In this document: positions 1-9,463 of the stretch, one piece after another | How the letters are laid out: every line of letters begins with the position of its first letter | Position numbering within the stretch: the stretch's first letter is position 1 | Source of the DNA: Talpa occidentalis | Lineage: Eukaryota > Chordata > Mammalia > Eulipotyphla > Talpidae | Direction: 5' to 3' | Length of the DNA stretch: 64,000 bases | Assembly: GCF_014898055.3 (NCBI RefSeq) | Contig: NW_023605083.1 | Span: 92,715,483 to 92,779,482 of the forward strand | The notes under the pieces: generated by a model | What the model was told of the DNA's origin: nothing | Seen by the model: the letters and a program-made list of their open reading frames with translations, nothing else | The model's database searches: none | Position numbers and translations under genes: made by a program

Positions 1-1003
1 GTGTGCAAAGGCTCCTTCCAAAGTCCCGGATGCATCTAACAGTGTTTTTATGTGGTCACAGGTCTTTGTAAAATTTGCAAAAGTCAGATATATTTGTATT
101 CTTGAATTTAGCTTAGGCCTCATCAAAATCTGGTTCAGGGGAAGAAGGAAGAAAACTACCATTTACTCACCTCCTACTGTATGCCAGTAAGGTGCTAGGC
201 CTTTGTGGACATTATTTCCCCTGAGTTTCCCCTCCTCCCTTCACGAAGGTGATTTGTGTTGTTATTCTCATTTCATGGGCTAGGAAAGTGGGGTCCTGAG
301 GTGTTGCATGGTTTATAGTCAGTGAATGGCAGTATTAGTTTAGGTCTGTTTAATTCCACAGGCCAAGGAAAGTCTCTCAAAGGAGGTGACATTTGAGCTG
401 AGACCTGTATGAGAAGGAGCTGCTATGTGCAACTTTGAGGGAAAAGTGCCAGGTAGAAAGGCCCCGAGGTAGGAAGTTATGTTCCTTCCTGATAAGTTCA
501 GAGAGCAGTGGGTATCTGTCCCAAGGGGTAGTTAGGAAGGCAAGTGAGATATGGGATGTGAAATATCTTGACAAGCATAAAAAAAATTACAACTAGGATG
601 AGTCCTCAAAGCCACAACTGCCTCATTCTGCAGATACCTCCCTTTCTTAGTCCTGGGGACAGGGAACATGGAAGCCTCCTGTTCCCTGGATCTCTGCTGT
701 GAAAGGAACTAGAAACCAAGTAAACAGGAAAGTTGCCTACAAATTCCCAGCTGCTCTTTTGGAATCAGCAGTTATAGTATTTCTGAGCAGATTCAACACT
801 CTCTTCAAGGAGCTACACTTCTGCACAGGCTAAAGAAGCAAGACACGGCCCTTGGGGGTGAGGGAGATAATCATGAAAGGGGTGACAATGCCGCTTATGG
901 AGGGCCTACTTTCTGTCAGGTTTCCAAGCATGACTCAGGGTTTATCACGACACCTGAGTCCTCATTGGGCCCCAAGATGCTTCCCCCACTCCCTGAGACC
1001 TAC
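1..1003 (-). other. PIK3R5: PIK3R5 intron following the first coding exon (partial)
   Basis: Begins with the GTAGGT donor at 1003-998 and runs off the left edge. Apart from a MIR near 150-360, and a possible old unclassified repeat at about 360-540, I see no exon-like or regulatory structure. Confidence 0.7.
150..360 (+). repeat. MIR SINE remnant
   Basis: Shows the MIR order: tactgtatgccag, gtgctaggc, attctcatttcat, then a degenerate gtcagtgaatggcag end. Strongly diverged, as expected for this ancient family. Confidence 0.7.
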
Positions 1004-1119
1004 CTGACCAGGATGTGGACCTGCGGCTGAGGCTGAGACCGTGCAAGCAGCGCTCCAGAGCATGCAGGATGCGGTCCTCCGTGCATGTCGTGGTCCCTGG
1101 CTGCATCCTGAGTCATCGC
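1004..1119 (-). CDS. PIK3R5: PIK3R5 first coding exon (p101 N-terminus), partial gene
   Basis: p101 is the regulatory subunit that binds p110-gamma and couples PI3K-gamma to G-protein beta-gamma subunits at the plasma membrane of haematopoietic cells. On the minus strand a pyrimidine-rich acceptor ending in CAG (1122-1120) opens an exon at 1119. The start codon is 1106-1104 with A at -3. Thirty-four codons plus one base follow, then a GTAGGT donor at 1003-998. The peptide begins MQPGTTTC and contains [18 protein letters not shown] and RRSTSWS, which matches the human PIK3R5 N-terminus as I remember it except for about two residues. The exon ends after the first base of the next codon, as expected before the following Ala. 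All later coding exons should lie to the left of the window. An upstream ATG in another frame (1116-1114) precedes the start. The exon is too short for an ORF search and other frames mask it. The family call is confident; exact UTR limits are inferred from splice signals. Confidence 0.88.
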
Positions 1120-2806
1120 CTGTGTGGGGGACAGACACTGGTGAGCCTGGGGAGTCCACCAGCAGACCACAGAGCGGCAGGAAGTGAGGGTCAGGGGTGG
1201 GAGCAGAGAAGTGCAGAGGTCTGTTTGTCCTACTGGGTAGAGCCAAACATCTCCTCTGCCCTACAGGGGGTTCTCAGGGCATGGCCTCATCCCAATGGGC
1301 TGAGCAAATGGACCTCAAAGGAAAAATCAGAATCAATTTTGTTCTGGATTTCCAAGCCTGCATCTCCCACCCCTGAGGGATGGGCAGAGAGCCACAGAGA
1401 AGCTCTCTTGGCATGCTGGGTAAGCCAATGCTAGGGCCCTGTGGGGTTGCTGCCACACGGTCCCCTACCCCAAACCCTCTGCTTGGGTGCCCAGGCCACA
1501 TGCACCGGTTCTCTTCTGCTCTCACCTCCACTTTGGCCACTGTCTTTTGCTTTCACTGAGGCTTGGCACATTACCACTTATCCAGAGACCTCACTTAGTC
1601 CCCTCCCTTGTCCTACTGAGGAGAAGTTGGGGTGAAGGTGCTTAGCCCAGGACAGAAGGCTGCTGAGAAGGGGATTTAGCATCTGCTGGGAACTGTGTCA
1701 GGTGTGTCAAATTCTGAGAGCCTTCATCAGGACCAGCCCAGCTTCTTAGTTATGTGAGAGGGTGTCTGAGTCTCTCAGAAAGTCGATATCAGGCAGTTCA
1801 GCACAGTGAGTTAAGCCTGATAACAACAGACTTGGACTCAAATCTTGACTTTGATATTGCTAATCACACAACTTTGGACAAAATCTTGAACTTGGTGGAA
1901 CCTCAGTTTACTTATCTGTAAAATGGAAGTGGTGGTAACCCCACAGGGCCAAAGCGGACGTGACGAATAAACATTCAAGACATGAAAGTTATCATGATAC
2001 AGTCTTTGCCACGACCACCCTTTCCCCCAGCAGCGTTGCTGCATTCACCTTGTCCAGGCAGATCCCACTGCTGGTCAGTGAGACCAGGTCACACAGAGGG
2101 AAGCTGAGGAAATAGAGATATAGCACCGTGGAACCAGGGATGGACCAGGAAATCACAAGCAGAAAGAGTTCAGAGTCGAGCTACGCAAATGACATGCAAA
2201 GAGCAAGGAGAGCCCAGCTGCGCCCAGCAGCAGTGCCACAGGGCATCTGGCCAATGGAGGCCTGGCATAGGCGAACCTCCCAGCTTCCCCTCCTCCCCCA
2301 GCCTGAGAGGATCCGTGGGCCCAATAAATAGAAGCCTTTGTGAGCTGTCCAACACTTCACCCTGGCGACATCCCCGGGAGGGTGAGGGTGGCCCACAGGA
2401 AGGAGCATGCTGAGGCCAGCAGGTACTGAGTGGCCTACATACTGCAGTCTATAGTCACAGCCAATTGTCGTGGTGGGGGGGCCCTCGGGTGAGGGGTCTG
2501 TCCCCACTGACACACTGCCCACATCAATGCAAGAAAAGTGGGAATGTGGTGGACTTTGGTGGTGGACTATAGGTGTCTTGGTTATAGGTGAGATATGGCA
2601 ACAACACCTGAGGAGGGAGATCCTAACACACAAACAATGATGTAAACCAATGTCACCTCAGTTAAAAAATGAAATAAAACCTTTCCCAAAGAGTAAAAAA
2701 GAAAGTAAAAACTGGGAGGAAAGAAGGTATTGTCAGCCATTCAAAGGGTTCTACTTTCTCTCCCCAAAGCCAAGAGCAGAGGGGCTTTAAGAGAATCCCT
2801 TATCAG
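1120..2806 (-). other. PIK3R5 upstream intron, proximal part
   Basis: Sequence 5' of the first coding exon on the minus strand, so intron upstream of the start-codon exon. It holds an antisense MIR (about 1790-1990) and a tail-like stretch at about 2520-2710 resembling an L1 3' end. The rest looks unique. ORFs here on either strand have no recognisable domain. Confidence 0.5.
1790..1990 (-). repeat. MIR SINE remnant, antisense
   Basis: Contains the reverse-complement MIR hallmarks: gactcaaatcttgactttg, then cctcagtttacttatctg and taaaatggaa. Confidence 0.75.
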
Positions 2807-3069
2807 GGGCCTCCCTGGTGGCGCAGGCGGTTGAGCACAGTGCTATGAAGCTGTCCGCAACCTCTGCAGTGCTGGTTCGATCCCTGCTGGCCTCAGAGCA
2901 ACCCACATGGCGAGCAGACCTCTCCTGTCTCGCCTGCTGCTCCCCTCAGCAGTGTGTTTCATCAGTCTGCCTGTTCTGTTCCCCGCTCTGTCTCTGGTGA
3001 ATCCTCTCACCCTTCCGCACATCTGGCCTGTACCCCTGCTCTTGTATAAATTAAAAAAAAAAAAAAAAG
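2807..3069 (+). mobile_element. tRNA-derived SINE
   Basis: Full-length copy starting gggcctccctggtggcgcag, with a tRNA-like A box (tggcgcaggcgg) and B box (ggttcgatccc), and ending in an A tract. Flanked by near-identical 17-bp duplications at 2790-2806 and 3070-3086 (agagaatcccttatcag; one mismatch), which proves insertion. Confidence 0.92.
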
Positions 3070-3171
3070 AGAGACTCCCTTATCAGAATGGTTGCCTGCC
3101 AGGGCTGAATGCTGCCATTTTGTTTTAACTTTCTACTCAGCCAGCAAATTGCTCCTGTTCTACCCATGAGC

Positions 3172-3438
3172 CCTTGCAGGCCCACTCCTGGGCAAGGCAA
3201 GACTCCTCTTAGTGTGCGGGGATGTATACTAAGAACAACTGCTGGATATGAGCTGTTTTGTTGATAGTTCACCCTAGAAGGACCCCAGTAGGATGAGGGA
3301 GATAGCGCAGTAAGAGGGTGAAGGTTGGACCATCTCTGGGGTAAGCTGAAGGGAATGGGATGAAGAGGAAAATCTGTGAGAGAAGTTAAACCACCTTAAG
3401 GTTGCACAGTGAGGAGTCAGCAAAGCCAGAATATGAAC
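3172..3438. repeat. Local duplication, copy 1 (segments B then A)
   Basis: Segment B (about 3172-3315) recurs in inverted orientation at 4491-4632. Segment A (about 3316-3438) recurs in direct orientation at 4361-4490. Shared words include gaagggaatgggatgaaga and aaggttgcacagtgaggag in A, and ggtccttctagggtgaacta (inverted) in B. The end of A resembles a MIR 3' half. By eye the copies are roughly 85-90% identical. Confidence 0.85.
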
Positions 3439-4360
3439 CCAGAGTTTCCGGCTATTAACCACTACGGTACACACTCCTCGGCAGAGATGGATATAGCGAC
3501 TGGTAGAAAAATAAAACCAATTCATGTTTCTGCCATGAAAAGTGAGGGCTTAACTCCATATGAGTCAGTCACTGGCAATCTTGAGGACATCACATCTGTC
3601 TATACCAGCTTCCCACCAGTTTTGCCCCTTCCAGAGAGAAGACCAGGACTCACAGAAGCAGTACTCTCGGCTAAAGTGCGAGATGACTTCTACCTGCAGT
3701 GAGGGCTGAACTGTGAATCAGGTTTAAAGCCCCCTCTGCCCAGCCCCTGATGCCATGGACAAGTCATTTGTGTCACAAGGCAGGAATGAGTCATCCTGCC
3801 CTACTGCATCCCACTGTAACTGCTGGGAATGCAAGATGCAAATGAACATTCTTGGCCAGACAACTTCCACCACACCCCTATCCTTAGGGAGTTAGAACAC
3901 TGTCCAGGGCTGCTCTCCAAGCCCCTCACAACGCCTGCCAGCCCACGCTTCTTCCCTTCCCGAGACTTCTCATCTCCTGGCCTCAGTGTCCCAGCTGTTC
4001 AGTGGAGATGATCAAGGTCTTCTCCATGCAAGGAGCTTCTATCCCCAGGCACTGGGTAGCATTCCTGGTGTGCTAGCCTCCCTGGCATCCTGTGGCCTTC
4101 CAGAGCTTGCCCCAGCTCTTAGAGACAGGACTTGCCCAGGGTGCCAGGCCCTGGGAGCAGAGGGAAGGGGGAATCTGGGGGCTGTGGTGGGGTGATCCTC
4201 AGCTGAGCTGCCCAGGGGTTGCCCAGCACTTCATTCACAGCACACTCACTTCCATATGAGTCAGACACCAGCTGTTTCTTGTCACTTGTCAGCAGAACCC
4301 CAGTGACTTTGGGATAAAGACAAAGAAGGGGGAAAAGGTATCACCCTCTTGCTCTCCCCA
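3439..4360. other. Spacer between duplicated segments; nothing recognised
   Basis: Ordinary-composition sequence with no recognisable exon or repeat. Short ORFs here have no known domains. Confidence 0.5.
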
Positions 4361-4632
4361 AGGGTGAAGTTTGTACCATCTCTGGGATAAACTGAAGGGA
4401 ATGGGATGAAGAAGTGGAAAATCTGTGAAAGAAGTTAAACCACTTGCCTAAGGTTGCACAGTGAGGAGTTGGCAAAGCCAGAATATGAACCTTACTGCGC
4501 CATCTCACTCACCCTACTGGGGTCCTTCTAGGGTGAACTATCAACAAAACCGCTCATGTCCAGCGTTTGTTCTTAGTATCCACCCCACACACCAAGAGGA
4601 GTCATGTCTTGCCCAGCAGTAGGCCTCAAGCA
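4361..4632. repeat. Local duplication, copy 2 (A direct, B inverted)
   Basis: A' (4361-4490) matches 3316-3438 in the same direction and is fused directly, at gaatatgaac|cttactgcgc, to B' (4491-4632), the reverse complement of 3172-3315. Just downstream, ctcactaagaggag occurs twice in tandem (about 4651-4680). Confidence 0.85.
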
Positions 4633-5467
4633 CCCTTTTTCAAAGGTTTGGCTCACTAAGAGGAGCTCACTAAGAGGAGCTCTGTTATGAAATTCCAACT
4701 GCTTCCGGAACAGGAATGGCCCGCCTTTCCACTGTAGGGTGTGCTCAGCAACAGGGCCTGCCACCACCTCCTAGTTCCTCTTTTGAGCCAGTAAGGATGA
4801 GACCTTACTGGGGAGTCTGAACAGGACAGTGAGGACTAGAGTTGCAGGATGGGGACCCCCAATAGGCACAGAGCGAAAACTTTTCACGTGTTGACATGAG
4901 CCCATGATTCAAGACAGGTTTATCTCCCCTAAAGTACAGGCACAGGCCCAGCCTCCTTAGGCAGCCCCACAAGGAGCAAGAAGGAGGATTTCTTCTCTTG
5001 GGGGACTCCTCAAACAGTATGGAAAGACACATGGGGCTTCAGGCTCGATGAGTTCCTCTGGTGTTCTTGAATATTCCAGGCCCATGCTTTGAAGGAAGGC
5101 TTAGTCCCACAGGTGGGAAGAAGAAAAGGACCAAAGCATATGGTCCTGTGCTTGCTCAAATCTGTGGGTGAAATTTTGAGGAAATACAAGATATTTGCAT
5201 ATTTTCAGAGTATTTCCCCCTAGAAAGTTATCAATCACAAAGTGGTAAATGATAACTTCACAGTGGAGAAACCCAGCACCACCTTAATGTCATCATCAAA
5301 GTTAGTATCACCAATAATAAGACATATCAACAACATGTGTCCCTAAAATGATGTGATGAAAACCACATGACATTACTTCTGTGGGATTCTTGCTAAAAAC
5401 ATATGACCCCAATTTAATCATGAGAAAACACTAAAACCCAATCCCAATTAAAAGAAATGCTGTATAG
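4633..5467. other. Mostly unique sequence, old repeat at its end
   Basis: No exon recognised. From about 5230 the text (cacatgacattacttctgtg, aatttaatcatgagaaaaca) resembles an old L1-type 3' region. The same family recurs near 48.9-49.0 kb. Confidence 0.45.
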
Positions 5468-5782
5468 GGGCCTCCCCGGTGGCGCAGTGGTTGAGCGCTG
5501 GGTTGCGAAGCTGCCGGCGACCTCTGCGGCGCCAGTTCGATCCCCGGCTGCTCCCCGGCCACCGGAGGAGGGTCCCACATGGCGCGCAGACCTCTCCTGC
5601 CGCCCGCTGCTCCCCTCAGCAGTGTGCTTCAGTCTTTCTGCCTGCTCTGCTCCCCGCTCTGGCTCTGGTGAATTCTCTCACCCTCCCGCGCTTCTGACTG
5701 TACCCAGTGCATGTATAAACAAAACAAACAAACAAACAAATAAATAAATAAAACATGCCTCTATTAAAAAAAAAAAAAGAAA
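5468..5782 (+). mobile_element. tRNA-derived SINE, GC-rich subfamily
   Basis: Well-preserved copy with the ccggccaccggaggagggtc body, ctctggctctggtgaattct and a taaacaaaacaaacaaac tail. Beyond the AAAT tail it carries aaacatgcctctat followed by a second A tract. The duplication aaagaaatgctgtatag lies at 5451-5467 and 5783-5799. The same extension is found in the copy at 31055. Confidence 0.93.
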
Positions 5783-5855
5783 AAAGAAATGCTGTATAGT
5801 GACTGACCAGTCTACAACAAAGTGTCAAGGTATCCAGTAAAAAACAACCACCCCA

Positions 5856-6141
5856 GGGACCTCCCTAGTGGCAGAGGGTGTTGAGCACAGCACTGTGAGG
5901 CTGTCCAAGGCCTCTGCAGCACAGGTTTGATCCCCAGCCAGCCAGGGAGCTGCCCACATGGCACAGCAGACCTCTCCTGTCTCACCCGTTGCTCCCCTCA
6001 GCAGTGTATTTCAGTCAGTCTGCCTGTTCTGTTCCCCGCTCTGCCTCTGCTGAATTCTCTCTCACACATATACCCTACATCCCTGCACCTCTGGCCGGTA
6101 CCCCAATTCTTGCATTCATAAATAAATAAATCATAAAAAAA
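5856..6141 (+). mobile_element. tRNA-derived SINE, older subfamily
   Basis: Starts ggacctccctagtgg, then cagcagacctctcctgtctc and the gtaccccaattcttgcattc tail. Flanked by similar A/C-rich words (aaacaaccacccca and acaacaacaacccca), so the target duplication is only approximate. Confidence 0.85.
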
Positions 6142-6286
6142 CAACAACAACCCCAACTACCCAATTAAACAATGGACAAAGGACTTGAATAAATACTTCT
6201 CCAAAGAAAATACACAATGGCTAACAAGAACATGAAAAGATGCTCAAAATCAATCATTAGAGAAATGAAAATCAAAACCATGATGA
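6142..6286 (+). mobile_element. Old L1 ORF2/3' fragment, left half
   Basis: Text such as caatggacaaaggacttgaa and atgaaaatcaaaaccatgat matches L1 ORF2 C-terminal coding sequence. The same element resumes at 13502. The younger L1 split it. Confidence 0.75.
6267..6286 (+). repeat. L1 target-site duplication, 5' copy
   Basis: gaaaatcaaaaccatgatga, identical to 13502-13521. Confidence 0.92.
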
Positions 6287-7215
6287 TATACAGATGACAA
6301 GGAGAGGGCGGATCAACATAGCAGTGAAGAAACACTGCAAGTAAGATCTCCCATTAAAAAAAAAGTTAATAGGGAGGAAAAGTGGCAGGTCCCAGTGAGA
6401 ACTGGGACACGGAAGATAAACGGGCAACTCCAGCAAACTACCTGAAGAAGAAAGTTGCCATAAAAGAGGATTAGAAGGGAGGTAAGCTCAAAACCCTGCT
6501 ACCCTCCCCCACCCACAAAGTCGGCACTCTCCGACCAACAGAAAGGAGGAAAAAACAAAAAAACTAAAACAACCAACAAGAACAAACTACGCATCAAGCA
6601 GGACTGTGAGTGGAAAGGAACTATTTCAGCCACCACACCCCGTGAACTGGAGCTGTGGAGAACCCTGCAGGATTCGCGGTGGAGGTGAGTGAACAGCTCC
6701 AGGCGCCATTAGAGAAAAACAAAGACTCCCGGAGACCTACACACAGCCCCAGGCCAGCCGGTAAGCTTGTGCAGAAAAGCAGCGCACTTGAAAAGCATAC
6801 ACAGATCGCGCCTGCCCAGGTCCCCGTGCCTGCGACCTAGGCTTGCGGGGAGAGGCGCGGGGGCCCTCACAGAGGTGAATGTCCCTCACTGAGTAATCAG
6901 AAACCAGGCGCCCGGACAGGGGAGTGGGGTGCAAAAGGCGCCATTTCTGCGGACACTGAACTGGGCTACAGCCCGCATCCTGGACCTGAGGGCTTTGGAA
7001 CTGAGACCCGGGGCACAAAATTTGGGGCGTGGGATCCCCATGACGGTGGGGCACAAGGCATACACAGCACCCCAAAGTCGTTGAGGCTTTCCCCACCACT
7101 CCCACTCTGTTCCCCTGTCCCACGGGGTGAAAAAAAACAGCTCCCCAAGGACACTAGGAGAGATCTCTGGCGCCACCGAGCAACCAGAAAAAAAAATCAC
7201 CAACACCCCATAGCA
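6287..7215 (+). promoter_or_regulatory. L1 5' UTR leader upstream of the tandem units
   Basis: Non-repeated 5' UTR leader, A-rich for its first ~350 bp and GC-rich after about 6650. The position makes it a likely part of the internal promoter; no specific factor site is claimed. A 210-codon antisense frame (6886-7518) spans its end and the first tandem unit. Confidence 0.5.
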
Positions 7216-8090
7216 TAGGGACCTTTCTTCAGTAAAGACTGCTTGAAACCGGCAGAAGGCTCCCAGAGGAGTCAGAGGTGAGCTGGGAAATTCGCCCATG
7301 CCAGGCCCCTTCTGGCCAGCAGTCCAAGCCCAGAGGGGAAGCGGGCACCCACGGCCGGGGCAGACCAGGCACGCAGAAGAGTGTGCCTGTCTCCAAATCG
7401 CCATTTTAGAATAGGGATCTTTCTTCAATAAAGACTGCTTCAAACCGGCAGAAGGCTCCCGGAGGAGCCAGAGGTGAGCTGGGAAGTTCACCCACGCCAG
7501 GCCCCCTCTGGCCAGCAATCCAAACCCAGAGGGGGAGTGGGCACCCAGGGCCGGGGCAGACCGAGCGTGCGGAAGAGTGTGCCTGTATCTGAATTGCCAT
7601 TTTAGAATAGGGACCTTACTTCAGTAAAGACTGCTTGAAACCAGCAGAAGGCTCCCAGAGGAGTCAGAGGTGAGCTGGGAAGTTTGTCCAAGCCAGACCC
7701 CTTCTGACCAGCAGTCTGAGCCCAGAGGGGGAGCGGACACCCAAGGCCAGGGCAGACCCGGCACACAGGGGAGTGCATACCCGCATCGCCTTTTAAGAAC
7801 ACGGACCTTTCTTCAATAAAGACTGCTTGAAACCTGCAGAAGGCTCAAGGAGGAGCCAGAGGTGAGCAGGGAAGCTCGCCCATGCCAGGCCCCTTCTGGC
7901 CAGCAGTCCGAGCCCAGAGGGGGAGCGGGCACAAATGGCTGGGGCAGACCGGGTGCTGAAGAGTGTGCCTGTCTCCAAAGCACCATTTTAGAACAGGGAC
8001 CTTTCTTCAATAAAGACTGCTTGAATCTGGCAGAAGGCTCCCCGTGGAGCCAGAGGGAGAAGGTTCCCTGTGCAGTCAGAGGTGAGCTGA
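7216..8090 (+). repeat. Tandem ~195-bp units in the L1 5' UTR
   Basis: The start word tagggacctttcttcaataa recurs with small changes at about 7216, 7412, 7608, 7800 and 7994, giving four full units and a partial one. Each unit continues aagactgcttgaaacc, cagaaggctcc, a gagccagaggtgagctggga-type run, ggccagcagtcc and cggggcagacc. Spacings are about 196, 196, 192 and 194 bp. Such arrays in L1 5' UTRs (the monomers of rodent L1) carry promoter activity. Here the array follows about 930 bp of non-repeated leader. Confidence 0.85.
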
Positions 8091-8369
8091 AGGCCCCAAC
8101 AAGCCCAGTCCCACCTGAAAGGAAGTTGGAGCCCAGAGGAGAATCCAGAAATTTAGAACCCAGAGTGCAATCCAGCTGCCCCACCTCCAGGGAAGTCTGT
8201 GGGGCTTCAAGACGCACCTTTGTAACTAAACACAGAAGGAGGAGAGATTCTGTGACAGTGACCGTTAACATACTCAAAGTACCACTGCCTCACTAGACTT
8301 CTGGCATAACAGTTTTTGACTCGTTTGGATTGCCAGTTTCTGAAATTCCCAAAAGAACACACCAAAAAG

Positions 8370-9433
8370 ATGCCAGCCAGTACCAGCGGCACAGTGTCCC
8401 AATGCATAAGGCAAATTAGAAGACAGGCAGCAGGGAAAAGAAAAACTACAAGCAGGGTAGCAACACCTCAGAAAAAAGACACACTACACACACACAAAAC
8501 AAACAAACAAACAAACAAACACCCACCAGCTTGCAACTACGGTGACTTGGAAGAACTTCTGAGCCTTCCAGAAAAAGAATTTAAAATTGCCATAATGAAA
8601 AAACTGATGGAAATCATTAATGAAAACAATGCTCAGAAGAATGAAATTGAGTCCCTAAAGAGGGAAGTAAAAGAAATGCAGGAGATCAAACAATTAATGA
8701 AGGTGCTAAAGAACTCTGGGGAAAGCAATGAAAGCAGAATAGATGAAATGGAAGAACGACTAAGTACTCTTGAAGACACAGAAATAAAAAGAACCAAAAC
8801 AGAAAAGGAAAGAGAAGTATGAAGGAAAAAGACCAAAGAAAGACTTCGGGAACTATCTGACTCCATGAGGAAAGGAAATATAAGAGTTATAGGAATACCA
8901 GAAGGAGAGGAGAGAGATGTAGGAACAGAGAAAATATTCAAAGAAATAATTGAAGAGAACTTCCCAAACATGAAGAAGGAGCTGAAAATTTATATACAAG
9001 AAGCAAGAACACCAAACTTCCATGACGAAAGGAAAAACACAGCAAGACACATAATAGTAAAGCTCCCAAGAATTCAAGACAAGGAAAAAAATAATGAAGC
9101 TGACAAGAGGGAAGAAACATATAACATTCAAAGGAAAACCAATAAGACTGACATCAGACTTCTCCAAAGAAACACTATGGGCAAGGAGAGAGTGGAGGGA
9201 CATAGTCAACAGACTCCAAGAAAACAGATGCCAACCAAGAACTCTATCCTGCAAAGCTCTCCTTTCTCTATGAAGAAAGAATGAGGACCTTCCCAGACAA
9301 ACAGAAACTCTGGAATTTCATTACGACTAAACCCCTACTCCAAAAAATACTACAAGGAGTGCTAAAGCCAGAACCTCAAAGGGACAATAACAATGAAAGA
9401 AGGCCAAAAAAAAAAAACTTATTAAAAGAATAA
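8370..9433 (+). pseudogene. L1 ORF1 remnant (RNA-binding chaperone)
   Basis: ORF1p is the trimeric RNA-binding protein of the L1 particle. I place the start at 8370 (MPASTSGTVSQC). An N-terminal basic region is followed by a coiled coil rich in E/K/L (about 8560-8815: FKIAIMKKLMEIINENNAQK, EMEERLSTLED). The conserved core reads GNIRVIGIPEGEER near 8875 and the C-terminal domain EARTPNFHDERKNTARHIIV near 9005. A TGA at 8820-8822 interrupts it in frame. A single-base shift near 9255 moves the end (TFPDKQKLWNFITTKPLLQK) into another frame, ending near 9433. The intact length would be about 350 residues, normal for the family. Confidence 0.9.
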
Positions 9434-9463
9434 ATAAATAAAATCAAAGGAAAGACAAACACA

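Noticed and set aside
360..540. Block reading gaggtgacatttgagctgag
   Set aside because: It resembles a widespread mammalian repeat, but I cannot name the family, so I list it only as unclassified intronic sequence.
1015..1434. 139-codon plus-strand frame over the PIK3R5 exon
   Set aside because: It is the antisense shadow of the minus-strand exon and has no domain of its own.
2807..2880. tRNA-like A and B boxes suggesting a tRNA gene
   Set aside because: They belong to the SINE head. No cloverleaf with a proper anticodon arm and acceptor stem forms, and many dispersed copies exist.
8316..8369. Upstream ATG extending L1 ORF1 by 18 codons
   Set aside because: The second ATG (8370, MPAST) is the more usual kind of ORF1 start; the extension falls in the 5' UTR.
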